A stretch of DNA of 64,000 nt, from assembly GCA_027596195.1 (NCBI GenBank), contig JADGJG010000020.1, positions 1-64,000 on the forward strand, written 5' to 3'. A program made the translations under genes and the position numbers. Below are positions 33,232-44,912 of the stretch, in pieces. Position 1 is the first letter of the stretch. Each line of letters begins with the position of its first letter. Under the pieces are notes generated by a model. The model did not search any database and was not told the origin of the DNA. It saw nothing but the letters and a program-made list of their open reading frames with translations. This DNA comes from Podochytrium sp. JEL0797 (Eukaryota > Chytridiomycota > Chytridiomycetes > Chytridiales > Chytriomycetaceae).

Positions 33232-36200
33232 ATGGAGCCCAACTCTCTCGCGCGCGCCAAACAAAAGCTGCTTTCGTGGGAACAGCGCTTCTTCGAAAAG
33301 CACCAACGCAAACCCACCAAGGAGGATATCGCAAGTGTGCCCCTGGTCCAGGCAAAGTACAAGGAGTACGCTGCCTTGAAGAAGAGCCAAATAGACGCCT
33401 TTGGCGACCATCTCAACAAGAGCCAAAGCGATCCCGCCCTGGAGTCCGCACGACACCCAGACGACCTCTCTAGTGACGATGACACTCCCTCCCAATCCCT
33501 CCGGGAACTCATCCAGCCGAGAGTCAAACAACTCGTGTCCAAGGATTCGAAAACAAAATGGCTGAAGCCTTCGACCGAAATCAACACAACCAAAATGATG
33601 CTGGCTGAGAAGGCTGTGGAGGAGTATCTGAAGAACCATTCCATTGCGAAGGTGGACAAGAAGTCAAAGCGATCGATTCCCGCTTCGAAACGTCCTGTGA
33701 TTCCTGTGACATTGCTACCGGTTGATTCGAAGCCATTGGTTTCTATTGAGTCGAAGCCATTGCTGTCTGTTGATTCGAATCCATTCTCGTGAGTCTTTCT
33801 TTGGCCAGAAACGCGTCCCTCTCGATTGTTTTGACGAGTTTCCCTAGAACCACAACCACCGCCGTCACAACCACCACTACTACCACTGTCACACAACCGA
33901 TTCCTTCCTTCGCAGAACCGCCCATCATTGCTCCTGGATCCTTCTCCCTCCGCAACCGCCGTTCAACCCCCGCCCTCTTTTCCTCCCGCCCAGCCACAAC
34001 AACCTCCCTCCACATCACATCATCCGTCATGAATCCTCAGCCTCAATTGTCTGCCATACCGCCTGCTGCTGAACGCGCTGCGAATTCCTCAATCTCGATT
34101 GAACTACGCAACGCGTCCCAACCTGAAGCAGTTGTTGTCGCATCCGGGTGGACGAATAACTATGACAATGAATCGGATACCGAGTCGGTTGCTGCTGAAC
34201 GAAAGCGTAGATTGGTTGGGAAGCGTGGGAAAAAGATGGCGAATGGGATGAAGGAGACGAAGGCGGTCCGGGTTGAGAATGCCGAGGCGGCGAGGGCTGC
34301 GTTGGCAAAGACGAAGAGTGGGGCGCAGAAGAGTCGCGTGACTGGGGATGCTGATGGTGCTGCCGCGTTGATTGTCGAAACCGATGTCCCCGTGTCGCGG
34401 GTTCGGGGTCCCGCGAAACGCAAGATTCAACGCGATTCCTCGGACGCTGTCGCAAAGAAACGAAAACCCTCTGCGAGTCGCATCAAGATTGTATCGTCAG
34501 ACGACGACGACGAAGTCATGCTTTCCGCGGATTCGAACGAATCCTTCACGGTCCCACCCGAAACCACACACCGCCGTGCTGCCGCCACCGCAGCTTCCAA
34601 ACGTCTCGCCGTTGACGACTCTTCGGACGAGGAATCCGCGTCGGCAAATGACTTTTCAGCGGACGAGATGGAGGTGGGACTTTGTCTTCCCCGCAACAGA
34701 TTCGTTTCGTATTTACGCGCCGCTTTTTTCGTTGCTTAGGAGGACGAAGAATTCTCATTCGACGAGGGCGCCGACAACATGGAGACTCCACAACTCTCGG
34801 AACCCACCACAACCACTTCCACATCCGGTACCTCCACGGCCACCAAAAAGAAACATGCCACGACCGCACCCACAAAACGAACCACCACCACCACTTCACG
34901 CCGCAAGTCCCGAGACCCCGCAGACGCGTCGGCTGCACCTGCTGAAAAGGGATGGGGAAAATCGGCTGAAGCCAAAATCCGTGATTTGAATCAAGGTACC
35001 CACCCACCACCACTCCCCTGTTCACCTCCCCCCACATTCTCACATTTACACAAACAAATATCAGGAATCGGAAGCTCCAACTTCCGCACCCTCAACCTCC
35101 AAAAATCCAAATTCGGTCAACGCGGTGCCAACGGGAGTCGATTCGGTCGTGGAAGCAGTCGTGGCGGCAGTCGTCTCAAACCTTACTCTGGCCCTGGATC
35201 CCGCAACAACACTTACGGTGGTTCTTTTGGAAACGACAACCCATGGCTCGTGAAAGACGCCGAGGATGTCGTGCAGGAGCTGCAAGACGAGGCGGAGCGG
35301 AAGAGGATGTTGGCGGTTCCGGAGGTGCCGTTTTTGTGGGGGGAGGGGGAGGGAGGGGAAGGTTTGTGTTTGGTGGATGCGTCGTTTTTTGGAGGGGAGG
35401 AGAAGGTGTGGGTTGATTTGAGGGCGGCGTTGAAGACGATGACGGGGTTGGATTCATTTTTGCCTGGTGAGTTTTTGACAAGCTTACACTCCCTATTTCG
35501 CATGCGAATTCTCACGCTGCAACCCCACAAACAGGTCAAGAAAACACAATCCGTCGCATCCTCTCTGCTCAATCAACCCTCCTCGTCCTCCCCACGGGTG
35601 GCGGGAAATCCCTGTGTTACCAACTCCCTGCGTTTATTCTGCGTCGCGTGGCGGCGCGGTTGAACGCGCAGGACCCCGAGAAACTGTTGCACACGTGTGT
35701 GACGGTGGTCGTGTCGCCGATGGTTTCGCTTATGCAGGACCAGATGCGGTGTTTGCCGGCGAGGGTGAAGGGGGTTTGTTTGTCGAGTAATCAAACGGTA
35801 ACAAAAGATTGCCCAGTCTGATCGTTTTGGAGCATGCTCTAAAGATACAACGCACTCCAGATGACAGAATACAAAAAAATGTCCGAAGAACTCGCCAACG
35901 ACCAAGTCGACGTGTTGTTTGTGACGCCCGAAAAGCTCCAAACTGAAGGGTTCCACAAGTTGGTGACGGGACAACGCATTTCGGTGGTTCGGTTCGCGTG
36001 TATTGACGAGGTGCATTGTTTGACGGAGTGGTCGCACAATTTCAGGTAAAAAACTGCGAGTGAATGCTGTATCTGTGTCTCCGCTGACGCTCCATTCCTT
36101 TCACCCCAAGAACATCCTACCTGAGCCTCCACACAGCCTTCACCCACCTCCTCCAAGTCAAATGCATCCTCGGACTCACAGCCACAGCCACACTCCAAGC

Positions 36201-38222
36201 GCGCCACGCCGTTGTCCAAATGCTTGGTCTCGACGCGTCCGCGATCGTCGCGGAGAGTAGAATGCGGGATAACCTCAAACTCACAGTTTCGCGCGTGAGC
36301 GCATCGGAAGATCGCGAGGCGGCATTGGAGGCGTTGTTGAGGACGGAGTTGTTTCGAGGGATGGAGTCGATTATTGTATATACCATGTTTCAAGTACGTC
36401 ACCCCCACTCTCACACGCACACAAAACACGCCCATCTTTTTTTTAAATATCCATTTTTTTGCAAAATCAGAACCAAGCCGACACCCTCGCCAAATACCTC
36501 CGCACCCGCTCCCTCCCCGCCGAATCCTACCACGCAGGCAAACCCCCCCTCGAACGCGCCCTCCTGCAACAAAAATTCTCTTCCAACCGGCTCCCCATTA
36601 TCGTAGCAACCGTCGCATTCGGACTCGGAATCAACAAGCAAAACGTTCGGAGCGTCGTGCATTTTAACCTTCCCAAGAGTGTTGAGAATTACATGCAGGA
36701 GGTTGGAAGAAGTGGACGCGATGGCGGGGATGCGTTTTGTCATGTGTTTTTGGATGCGAGGGATTATGTGCGGCATCGCAGTTTTGCGTATAGTGAAGGG
36801 GTAGAGGAGTCGAGTGTTTGGCGGTTGATTCAGAAGGTTGTATCGGCGGCGGGGAAGGTGACGGGGAAGGGGGTGAAGGTGGAGGGGGGGTGGAAGGTTG
36901 GTGAGGTGGAAGGGGTTGCGACGGTGTTGATTCCCGTGGAAGAGACGGAGAGGGAGTTGGATATGAAGGAGAGTGTGGTGGCTACTTTGTTGGTGTACAT
37001 GGAAGGGTTTGAAGATGGGGGAGCGGGAGTCAAAGTGTTGCCGGCCGTGTTTGGAGAATATGCGGTTCATTTCTGCAAAAAGGATGGAATCGACGGGTTG
37101 AGGGAAAAGAGTGCAGTCGTGGAATCCATGTTGTCCACGGGGGAAAAGCGGAAGGGGAAGTGGATGGTGGATACTCTGGCTGTGTGTGTCGAGGCGGGGA
37201 TCTCGCCGGGCCACCTTGCGCAGACTCTTGCCGACTTGAAACGCAACAAGGAGATTCATTACGAAGGAACAACGCGGTCGATTCACATTCAAGTCACGAA
37301 CCTTGTTTCTCTCGCCGAATCGGACCCATCGTACCTTGACCGCATGCGTACCCTCTTGACGACCAAGATGCGTAATCTAGAAACCTCACGAGTAGCCAAG
37401 CTCGATGTGCTGTATGAGACGTTGTATGACGCTGCGGTGGATTCCGTGGAGGATGTGATGTGGGAGGTGAAGGACGAGAGTGGGGTCGAGGAAGACGCGG
37501 ATGTTTTGGAAGCGCGTCGGGTGGCTAAGGAGAAGATGGAGGTGTTGAAAAAGAAGGTGGAGCGGTATTTTGAGACGGAGGAAGGCAGTTTGGGTGCCGT
37601 GAGAGAGGACGGTAATGCGGCGTCGCGGCAGGAAAAGGAAGAGGAGGAGGATGATTATGCACGGAAAAGTTTGCTGGGGGTCAAGAGTGGGTTCCGTGAT
37701 CCGTCGTTGGCGAGTCGATCGGACAATTGGTTTGTTTTTTGATTGTTGTTGATTTGGCTGCAAAGTAATCTGATTGTGCTTGGCGGTTTCGACGCAAAAC
37801 AGCAAAAAGGTGCTCAAGATTGACATCAACGACTTCATTGTTCAGAATCACGCCGTGTTCACTTCTGGTATGTTGCGAAAGCCGAAAATACCCGCGTTTC
37901 CCCCGTCATTTCTGATTTTTTTGTTCGACAATTCTGCCCTCCACACGCACACAGGTCGCGCGATTGCACGCGTGTTTCATGGAATCTCGAGTCCCAAATT
38001 CCCCGCCTATGAATGGTAAGCAGAACCCACTCCGAAACCGCCGCGCTGTTGTCCAACCTTCCAATACGCGGTTTTTTTTGTAGGTACAAGAACAGAGCGT
38101 GGAACTCGTACTCACACTTCAACTTTGGCGAGCTCGTCAAAATCGCGAGCAAGACGTTGTTGGAGTTTCGGATGCGGACGGGGAAGGCAGCTGGGATCGA
38201 GGAGGAGGAAGAGGATTATTGA
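33232..38222 (+). CDS. RECQL4: RecQ4-type DNA helicase with Sld2-like N-terminus
   Basis: Eleven exons join in consistent phase: 33232-33788, 33848-34673, 34740-34995, 35065-35466, 35535-35797, 35861-36045, 36111-36393, 36471-37729, 37803-37867, 37955-38015 and 38084-38222. The N-terminus has the Sld2/DRC1 signature ([32 protein letters not shown]). Then come long disordered acidic/basic regions. The helicase core has [17 protein letters not shown] (Walker A), CIDEVHC (DExH) and [16 protein letters not shown] (motif VI). The C-terminus [19 protein letters not shown] followed by [13 protein letters not shown] matches the RECQL4 end. In animals and fungi these functions support replication initiation and repair. 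One protein here carries both the Sld2 and helicase parts, as in animals, unlike budding yeast, where Sld2 is separate. Confidence 0.92.
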
Positions 38223-38472
38223 AAAGGCCTGCTTTGTGACTTATTGGGTACCTACTATTTATTAAACGATTACGACTAGGAGAGAAATGATGAGGGTGGC
38301 ACGGGCGGCGCTGGCGGACGTTTCCGCCAAAGTTGGTAATGGCGATGGCTGAACTGGGTTATGATATCTCCTGATACGCGACATCGATCGCTTTTATCGC
38401 ACTTGATTCACCCTTCACATGACTTTTTTATTGTTTGACCCAGAGAAGCTCACACCACCACTTCTGACTCAG

Positions 38473-39764
38473 TTACCTGCGACTCAAAACCTGCCAAGCA
38501 ATGACGGCGGCCAAAATAAGCAAAATCACGAGCACGACCCAGAAAATGATCCATTTCGTCTTGCGGGCCTTGGCGGCACTCTTGTTGGCTTTTGTGAGTT
38601 GGTCTGAACCTTGTCCCACGTCCACGACCGTGTTGAGAACGTGGGTTTCGGATTCGTCGATCCAGGCTTGTTGTTCCTGTTTGGAAATTAGTGACCCACA
38701 AGTTCAAGTAATTAGTAAAACGCAAGAAAGATGGTGAAAGGGTCGCGTCACGGGGTGCTGCTATAGCGGTCCGCACAAAAACGCCAAAAAAACAAACTCA
38801 CGTTGATCAGAAAGTTCATTTCAGCCATAATGTCCTGCAACTGCGTCATGCTCCTGAGCACCTTCTCGAGTTCCTTTTGGCGGTCCTGTACGGCTCCCAA
38901 GACGCGTTGCTTGTCCTGAATGCGCGACGAGAGCATGACTTCATTGAATACGTCCGTGTTTCCAGAATCGATTGCTACGAGGCCAGGAAATGAAAATCGA
39001 TGCATTAATACCCCTTTGCAATTGATCGCGCGACACCCCAAACCTTGCGCAATCTCCTGCTCCGTTGCATTCGGTCTTGCAATTCGATACTGTCTCGCAA
39101 TCTGATCGCGTTTGCTCATCCGAATCTCATTCTGGAGGTCCAAAAACTTGCGCGTCGTGGCCTGCAGCTTCTGCAACACAAACTCGTACTGTCCTTTGCG
39201 AATATTTTTGTCGCCCTTGCGGGACCGGTGCAGCATTTTGACGCCGTCGCGACAGAATTGGACAATCAGAGAGGTTTCGGTGGTGAGAGAGTCAATATCG
39301 GATTTGAGTCCTGCCGGTTGAGGGGTTCGATCAGGAAAATTGTGGAGATTGCGCACGTGCGAGACACATACTCGCAGCGTTGTTTTGGTTGACCTCCTGC
39401 AAGACACGCATATTCTGTTGTCTGATCTGTCTCAGATTCGCCTCAATGATGCCGATGTAGTTGACGAGCACTTCTCGCTGCCTGTAGAATACGTCCATGT
39501 CTTTTGCCGGGCTCAACAGGATGGGATCGGGACTCGAGGGAGAGGTTTGCTGCATCTGCTGTTGAGGGGTGTGATGTTGGACATGGTGGTCGGACAGCTC
39601 AATGTCGTTGTTGGTGGGAGTTCTCTGTCAACGGAATGGTTTTCAGACTGTCGCGGATGCATTCGGGGTTACCTTGACACCGGAGATTCGGTCGTTAGCC
39701 AGTCGGTCTCGTGACACTGTGGGAGAGGCAGTTTAGGTCCATCAGGGCGAATGGAAAACTCACT
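38473..39764 (-). CDS. Syntaxin-like Qa-SNARE, copy 1
   Basis: A multi-exon gene ends at TAA 38473. The N-terminal helices contain DMDVFYRQREVLVNYIG and SLIVQFCRDGVKMLHRSRKG. The t-SNARE region runs RQKELEKVLRSMTQLQDIM, then NEQQAWIDESETHVLNTV with a candidate zero-layer Gln. The end is a tail anchor, KTKWIIFWVVLVILLILAA. This is an Sso1/syntaxin-1-type architecture for plasma-membrane or endosomal fusion. The first codon appears split by an intron: A at 39764, TG at 39716-39715, then TCACGAGACCGA (MSRDR). A close paralogue on the same strand lies 2.3 kb to the right. An unspliced-looking insertion near 38990-39040 is an intron. Confidence 0.85.
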
Positions 39765-39824
39765 CAATGGGTGATCACAATTTTGTAATGGAAATCCAAC
39801 CAAAATAATCTCATCTAACCTGGA

Positions 39825-41051
39825 ATGAGTTGCTCTTGCAACGCTTCCGCCAAGGATGAAGTCCTCAAAGCGAAGCTCAAACTCGCCCTGGACGAGATCA
39901 ACTTACTCCGCAGTCTGTTGAGCGTTCCGCCACTGCATGAGATCCAACTCCCGAGACCTGACCACAAGGCTGCTTCGTCTCCTATCCTACGATCCAGATC
40001 TCCTCTCCAAGCCATGCCCGCAGAGATCACCAACCGCATCGCCTTGACGCCCGGGGCTTTGTGAACTTTTGCGATGCTCTCCCAGCCCTCGAATATGCGG
40101 CTGATATGGTGCGCTCGGTTCACGAATCGCTTGGAATGGATGTGGATGAGCTGTGGCCAGACTTTGTCGCTCCTCTGGAGACACACGCAAGCGAGGTCTC
40201 TGCGTTCGATGGATTTGTCGAAGGGTCTACTCTTGGACTTGCCCACTTTTCCATGCCTATCACTACATTCAGGTGCAGTTCGGTGGCGTTGTTTGTCTTC
40301 CCATCACTACCTCTCTTGACCGCTTGAAAGCCATTCATCCGCTGCTGACAAAGACCGTTGACCTCGTAGTCGTCAGAGCCATAAGAGAGATGAGGTATCG
40401 GAGGGGCCACATGGTCTTTTGGACTACCTGCAGGAACACAGGCTTTGAGTTCGCCATCTGCAACTGCCAGGAGGATTTTCGGTTTCCGCAATGGAAGAAA
40501 TGTTGGATTACGACATGGTTCGACTCAGCTGCGAATTGTGCGGAAACTTTTTCACGTGCTGAGATGCTGCAAATCTTTGCGTGAGGTAATGTTTCGAGTG
40601 CCAAATTACGAGGCCAGACTGCACTTGAAAGATGCAATTTGATGGCTCTTGCATACTTTGCCAATGACCAATTTGCGGCACGTGCAGTTTGGGAGCGCAC
40701 ACATGGGAATGGATGATTTTTTTGAAAAGTTGATGCCGTTGTTTCAAATGAGAGATGAGATGTTGCAAATCTTTACGTGAAGTCACGTTTGGAGTGCTTA
40801 TATATCGCAAGGTCGAAGAGTCTTTGCAAGACGAGATTCGACGGTTCTTGCATACTTTGCCAACGACCAATTTGAAGCTCGTTCAGTTTGAGCGCGCGCG
40901 CTCGGGACGGGGGAAGTTTGACGACAAGTTGTTGCTGTTGTTTGAAACGAGAGAGGAGGTGGAGGAGATTGGATGGGCTTTGAGATTTGAGGAGGTTGTC
41001 ATTCCTGGGAAACCGGGGATGGCTGCGGGCGGAGTCGAGACGAAGGCCTGA
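39825..41051 (+). pseudogene. Decayed F-box-like locus with repeated LRR-like modules
   Basis: The first frame (39825-40064) has a coiled start (LKAKLKLALDEINLLRSLL) and then MPAEITNRIALTPGAL, an F-box-like opening. The frame then breaks and resumes one base off as VNFCDALPALEYAADMV. Another shift near 40280 moves to IQVQFGGVVCLPITTSLDRL. Two similar modules follow at about 40560-40690 and 40755-40885, each reading RCCKSLREV, V.Y, and LHTLPTTNLKLVQF-like phrases. Several frameshifts and stops make a functional product unlikely. It sits between the two Qa-SNARE genes. Confidence 0.55.
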
Positions 41052-42019
41052 ATTGTTTGGGAGCGAGTTGAGGCGCTGATGACTTCCTCTTGAGTCAATT
41101 AACCAGATCTGAATAATAAATATACCCTCAAATGGAGACATTGCATTTCCGCATATATTCCGTTCCTCCATCTCAGCTAATGAAGTCCTCGAAAAGAAGC
41201 TCCGAGTTGCGCATAAGGAAATCAACCACTATTAGATTACCAATAGTTTATGTTGCGTGGCTGCGCCACACTCTCCATCATCCAAGGAACCGGCCAACGA
41301 CTCCGCCTTCGAAGACATCCCCATCGAAGACACATTGCTTCCCTTTGGACTTCGCCAGTTTCCTCACGCGTGTTTGAAAGAACTGTGGACGTTCTCGTGT
41401 CGAGCGTCGGAAAGAAGGTGTGCGAGGGTTCGCTCAACAAGCGTCTCTAATCTCTGCAACGCTCTGGAATTCTGGTTCGATGCATGAATGTTACCGTTTG
41501 GGTTTTTGAGACAAGGAGCTGGAATAGTGTAGGAATGTGGCGGCGCGGTTCGACTGCTCCGACTTTTGTTCTTTGTCTTCGCCTCTCTTGCGGGTCTGTC
41601 GCAGTCTTGTGAAGGAGGGAAGCGGCGGAGGTTGACGGCAGCAAAGTGTTTCGTGGTCAGCAGCGCGTTGAATCCAGCACAGACCCGTCAGACCCGTCAA
41701 TAAAAAAAGGGTGAGATCCATGACAGCATTTGAAGAAGCACCTCGCGGGGGACGTCCGTCAAGCGAGTGCAGAACTCGTATCGCGGGTTCAAGATTTCAG
41801 GATGTTGCTTCCCCGCCGCCATCGAAAAGTGACAATATTGATTCCGATTCTCAGCTGCGTTGCGAGGCCAATTTCTGAAAGATCAGATTTAAATCCACAC
41901 CCAACGTATTTCATGAAATAAACTAAAATCAGACTTTACTAAACGAAACGCAACATAATTTAAAATGATCAAAAATCAGTACACCCCCTCTTCCTCCCCC
42001 CTCCTCCCCAACTCTCAGT
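41052..42019. other. No supported gene
   Basis: Overlapping frames at 41132-41487 (plus) and 41447-41721 (minus) are short, lack introns or domains, and conflict. A short direct repeat CAGACCCGT occurs twice near 41680-41698. The rest is probably debris of the decayed locus plus 3' flank of the SNARE gene. Confidence 0.5.
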
Positions 42020-43414
42020 CTATTTTGGTTTGTTGGCCTCCACCTGCCACGCAATAATCGCCGCAATAACCAACAAAATCACGAGTACGACCCAGAAAAT
42101 GATCCATTTCGTCTTGCGCGCCTTGGCGGCACTCTTGTTGGCTTGTGTGAGCTGATCGGACCCGAGCCCGACATCTACGACCGTGTTTTCAATGTGTGTT
42201 TCCGTGTCGTCAATCATGTCTTGTTGTTTCTGTGAAAATGGGAGCGGGAATTTACAATCGGGGGTCACAATCGATTAAAATCGACACGGAAAGCAACAAC
42301 AAAAGCCACTCACAGCAATCAACTCATTCATTTCAACCATCATTTCCTGCAATTGCGTCATGCTGCTGAGAACTTTTTCGAGCTCCTTTTGGCGGTCCTG
42401 CACGGCTCCCAAGACGCGTTGTTTGTCTTGGATACGCGACGAGAGCATGACTTCGTTGAAGACGTCAGTTCTTCCAGAGTCGATCGCTGTTGTTGATGAT
42501 TTAGCGGGGATGCGGGATTCGCGCAGGGTTTCGAGAGTGAACGGAATTTCGAAAGTGTCGTGGAGATTGGAGATGGGTGATCTGGTAATTACGACCCAAT
42601 ATCTCTCGAACTGCCATGAATTGAAACAAATCCTCCCTCACACGACCATGAATGATCACGAATCCCACCCAGCCACTACGCAAGGATTCCTCACCTTCCT
42701 GAATCTCATCCTCAGTCGCATTCGGCCTCGCAATTCGATACTGCCTCGCAATCTGGTCCCTCTTGCTCATTTTGATGTTGTTCTGCACGTCCAAAAAGTT
42801 TCTCGTTGCCGTTTGCAGCTTCTGCAGCACAAAGTTGTATTGGCCCTTTCGAATGTTTTTGTCGCCCTTGCGGGACCGATGCAGCATTTTGACTCCATCA
42901 CGGCAGAATTGGACAATCAGAGAGGTTTCGGTGGTCAGAGAATCGAGGTCCGATTTGAGTTCTGCGAATGGTTTCAGTGCGTGGCGACCGGGTATCAGTC
43001 GCAATGGGACGTACTCTGCGTGTTGTTCTGGTTGACCTCCTGCAGCAGACGCACGTTGGCCTGTCTGATCAGACTCAGGTTGGACTCGATGCGGGCAATG
43101 TACTGGATCAACAGGTCTCTCTGGCGGTAGAACGTGTCCATGTCCTGGGCGGGTGACAGGAGCAGCGGATCCGGGCGTGAGATAGCCTTGAGGGGAGCCA
43201 TGGGTGGGTACGAAGTCGAGGGCACGGGAGTGCTGTCCACGTGGTCATCGTACGTGGAGTTGCCACGGGGGTTCTAATTGGTGGAGTGAGTGGGGTGTTG
43301 ACCAGGTGGGAGACTTGCCTTGAAGGCCTCGGTTCGGTCTCTGGCCACTAGAAGGACGGGTTAGAAGTCTGGATGGGGCAAATGCCTGGTGCGCCGTTAA
43401 AAGAGTTGCTCACT
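42020..43414 (-). CDS. Syntaxin-like Qa-SNARE, copy 2
   Basis: A paralogue of the 38.5-kb gene with the same exon plan, ending at TAG 42020. The N-terminal block is DMDTFYRQRDLLIQYIA. The middle has SLIVQFCRDGVKMLHRSRKG, identical to copy 1. The SNARE region runs RQKELEKVLSSMTQLQEMM and AKQQDMIDDTETHIENTV. The tail anchor is KTKWIIFWVVLVILLVIAA. Start: the A at 43414 is the last base of the first exon and TG at 43347-43346 opens the next, giving MARDRTEAFK. The same frame upstream of the A meets a TAG seven codons earlier, which supports a split start codon. The product would be a tail-anchored membrane-fusion protein. Confidence 0.87.
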
Positions 43415-43681
43415 TTGTTTCGATTGGGAGATCTATTTTTGGACACGACGGGCGAAAGAAAGTTGGGCGGTGAAGGACGCGAAATACTCCAAGTAGTAAT
43501 GTAACTCAATTGCGATCCATCTTTTTCTTTTCCACATATATGGGTAATTTAGAGGAATTGTCTGAGATTTGTGTGACCCATCGCCCGCTCGCGGTCTCCG
43601 AAATCATCAAAACGAAGGGAGCAACAAGCTCCATCCTGAAAGTGTTAGCAGAAGTAGCAATATCAGTACAAGATTCCAAGC

Positions 43682-44524
43682 ATGGCCGTTTCCTCGGGCA
43701 CCGAACGCGTGATTCGAATCACCATGGAAATCCTCTGCCCAATCGCGATCGCAACAAACGCCGCCCTCATTATCACTGTGTCCCGACATAAAAGATTCCA
43801 CAAGACTATCAACTACTTCCAGGCATGTCTTGCCGGCTCGGAAATTATGACCGCCTTCGCGTGGACAATTGGCCCAGGCATATCTGACCACCAAACCTTG
43901 TGCGTCCTGATCGGGGCGGTTAACGAGTTTTTCTTTAATAGCACGTCTTGCTGGAGCTTTCTGATCCCGCTGTACTCGTACGTTGTCATTCTTCATAGCG
44001 CGGTAACCGCCGACCAATGTTGGCCATATTTCCACGCGTACGGATGGGGAGTTCCCGCCCTCCTGACATCTCTTGTGTTCATTATTTCCACCATTTGGAA
44101 TAACGGCCCCGTGATGGGTGACTCCGGTTATGCATGCTGGATATCGGCAGAATACCCTGGCCTTCGAGTCGCCCTTTCCTACGCCCCAACGTGGATTCAA
44201 TTTCTTCTCATCATCACCATATACTTGCGCATCTACTTCAAAATTCACGAAACGGAAAAACAGTTGCCGTCCCAAATGACCGTGTTCCGTTCTTCAAATA
44301 CGTTGAAACCAATCCCCAAAATGCATCGCAAGTTGTTGTGGAAGAGTGGCTGGATTTCGGCCACGTTCATTGTGAGTTGGATGCCGGCCACAGTATCGCG
44401 CGGGCTTGAGTTGGCCGGGAAAGTTCCTCCCGAGTGGTTGAATATTTTGGTTGGGGTTGGTTTTGCCACATCTGGGTTGTGGAATCCGATTATTTTCTTT
44501 TTTACGTGGTTTTATTGGAAATAA
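43682..44524 (+). CDS. 7TM receptor, cAMP-receptor-like class, copy 1
   Basis: A single-exon gene of 280 residues with seven hydrophobic helices: ILCPIAIATNAALIITV, IMTAFAWTIGPGI, CWSFLIPLYSYVVIL, VPALLTSLVFIISTIW, WIQFLLIITIYLRIYF, WISATFIVSWMPATVS and a last helix with FATSGLWNPIIFFFTW. The helix-4/5 loop has YACWISAEYPGLR, and the last helix ends in a WNPII motif in the place of NPxxY. These traits resemble the Dictyostelium-type cAMP/orphan receptor family (class E). The ligand is unknown. The short C-terminus (FYWK) lacks a long phosphorylation tail. It is first of a tandem array; copy 2 follows 388 bp later on the same strand. Confidence 0.75.
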   Translation: MAVSSGTERVIRITMEILCPIAIATNAALIITVSRHKRFHKTINYFQACLAGSEIMTAFAWTIGPGISDHQTLCVLIGAVNEFFFNSTSCWSFLIPLYSYVVILHSAVTADQCWPYFHAYGWGVPALLTSLVFIISTIWNNGPVMGDSGYACWISAEYPGLRVALSYAPTWIQFLLIITIYLRIYFKIHETEKQLPSQMTVFRSSNTLKPIPKMHRKLLWKSGWISATFIVSWMPATVSRGLELAGKVPPEWLNILVGVGFATSGLWNPIIFFFTWFYWK

Positions 44525-44912
44525 AAAGAAGTATTTGTTGGGGAATGAATCATGTCTTGAAGGCCTCCCCTCATCTGGCTGCTTGGGATTCTGGTCGATT
44601 CGCCAGCAAATAGATATTGATGGTTGCAGTCTCGATTTCGTTTCGCGATATATGTTTGGAGACGGGAAAGAAAGTTGGGTACGGGAGGTTGTATAAGCAT
44701 CATGCAAATCCCATTCATATTCCTTTTATATTAAATACTGGCGTGATAGGCCTTTTCTGAGAAATTGTCTGGGATTTACTCTTCATTTATTATTGCCGTA
44801 TACCAACCGAGCAACTCTTCTCTCTGGCGCCGAAATCACCAAACTAAGGGAGCAACAAGCTCCATATTTAAAGCGTTAACACAAGCAACAAGATCTGATC
44901 AAGACTATAAAC

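Noticed and set aside
35213..35572. Pro/Thr-rich antisense frames inside the helicase gene and similar ones in the RecQ, UGM and MFS genes
   Set aside because: They are antisense readings of clear plus-strand exons and contain only low-complexity residues.
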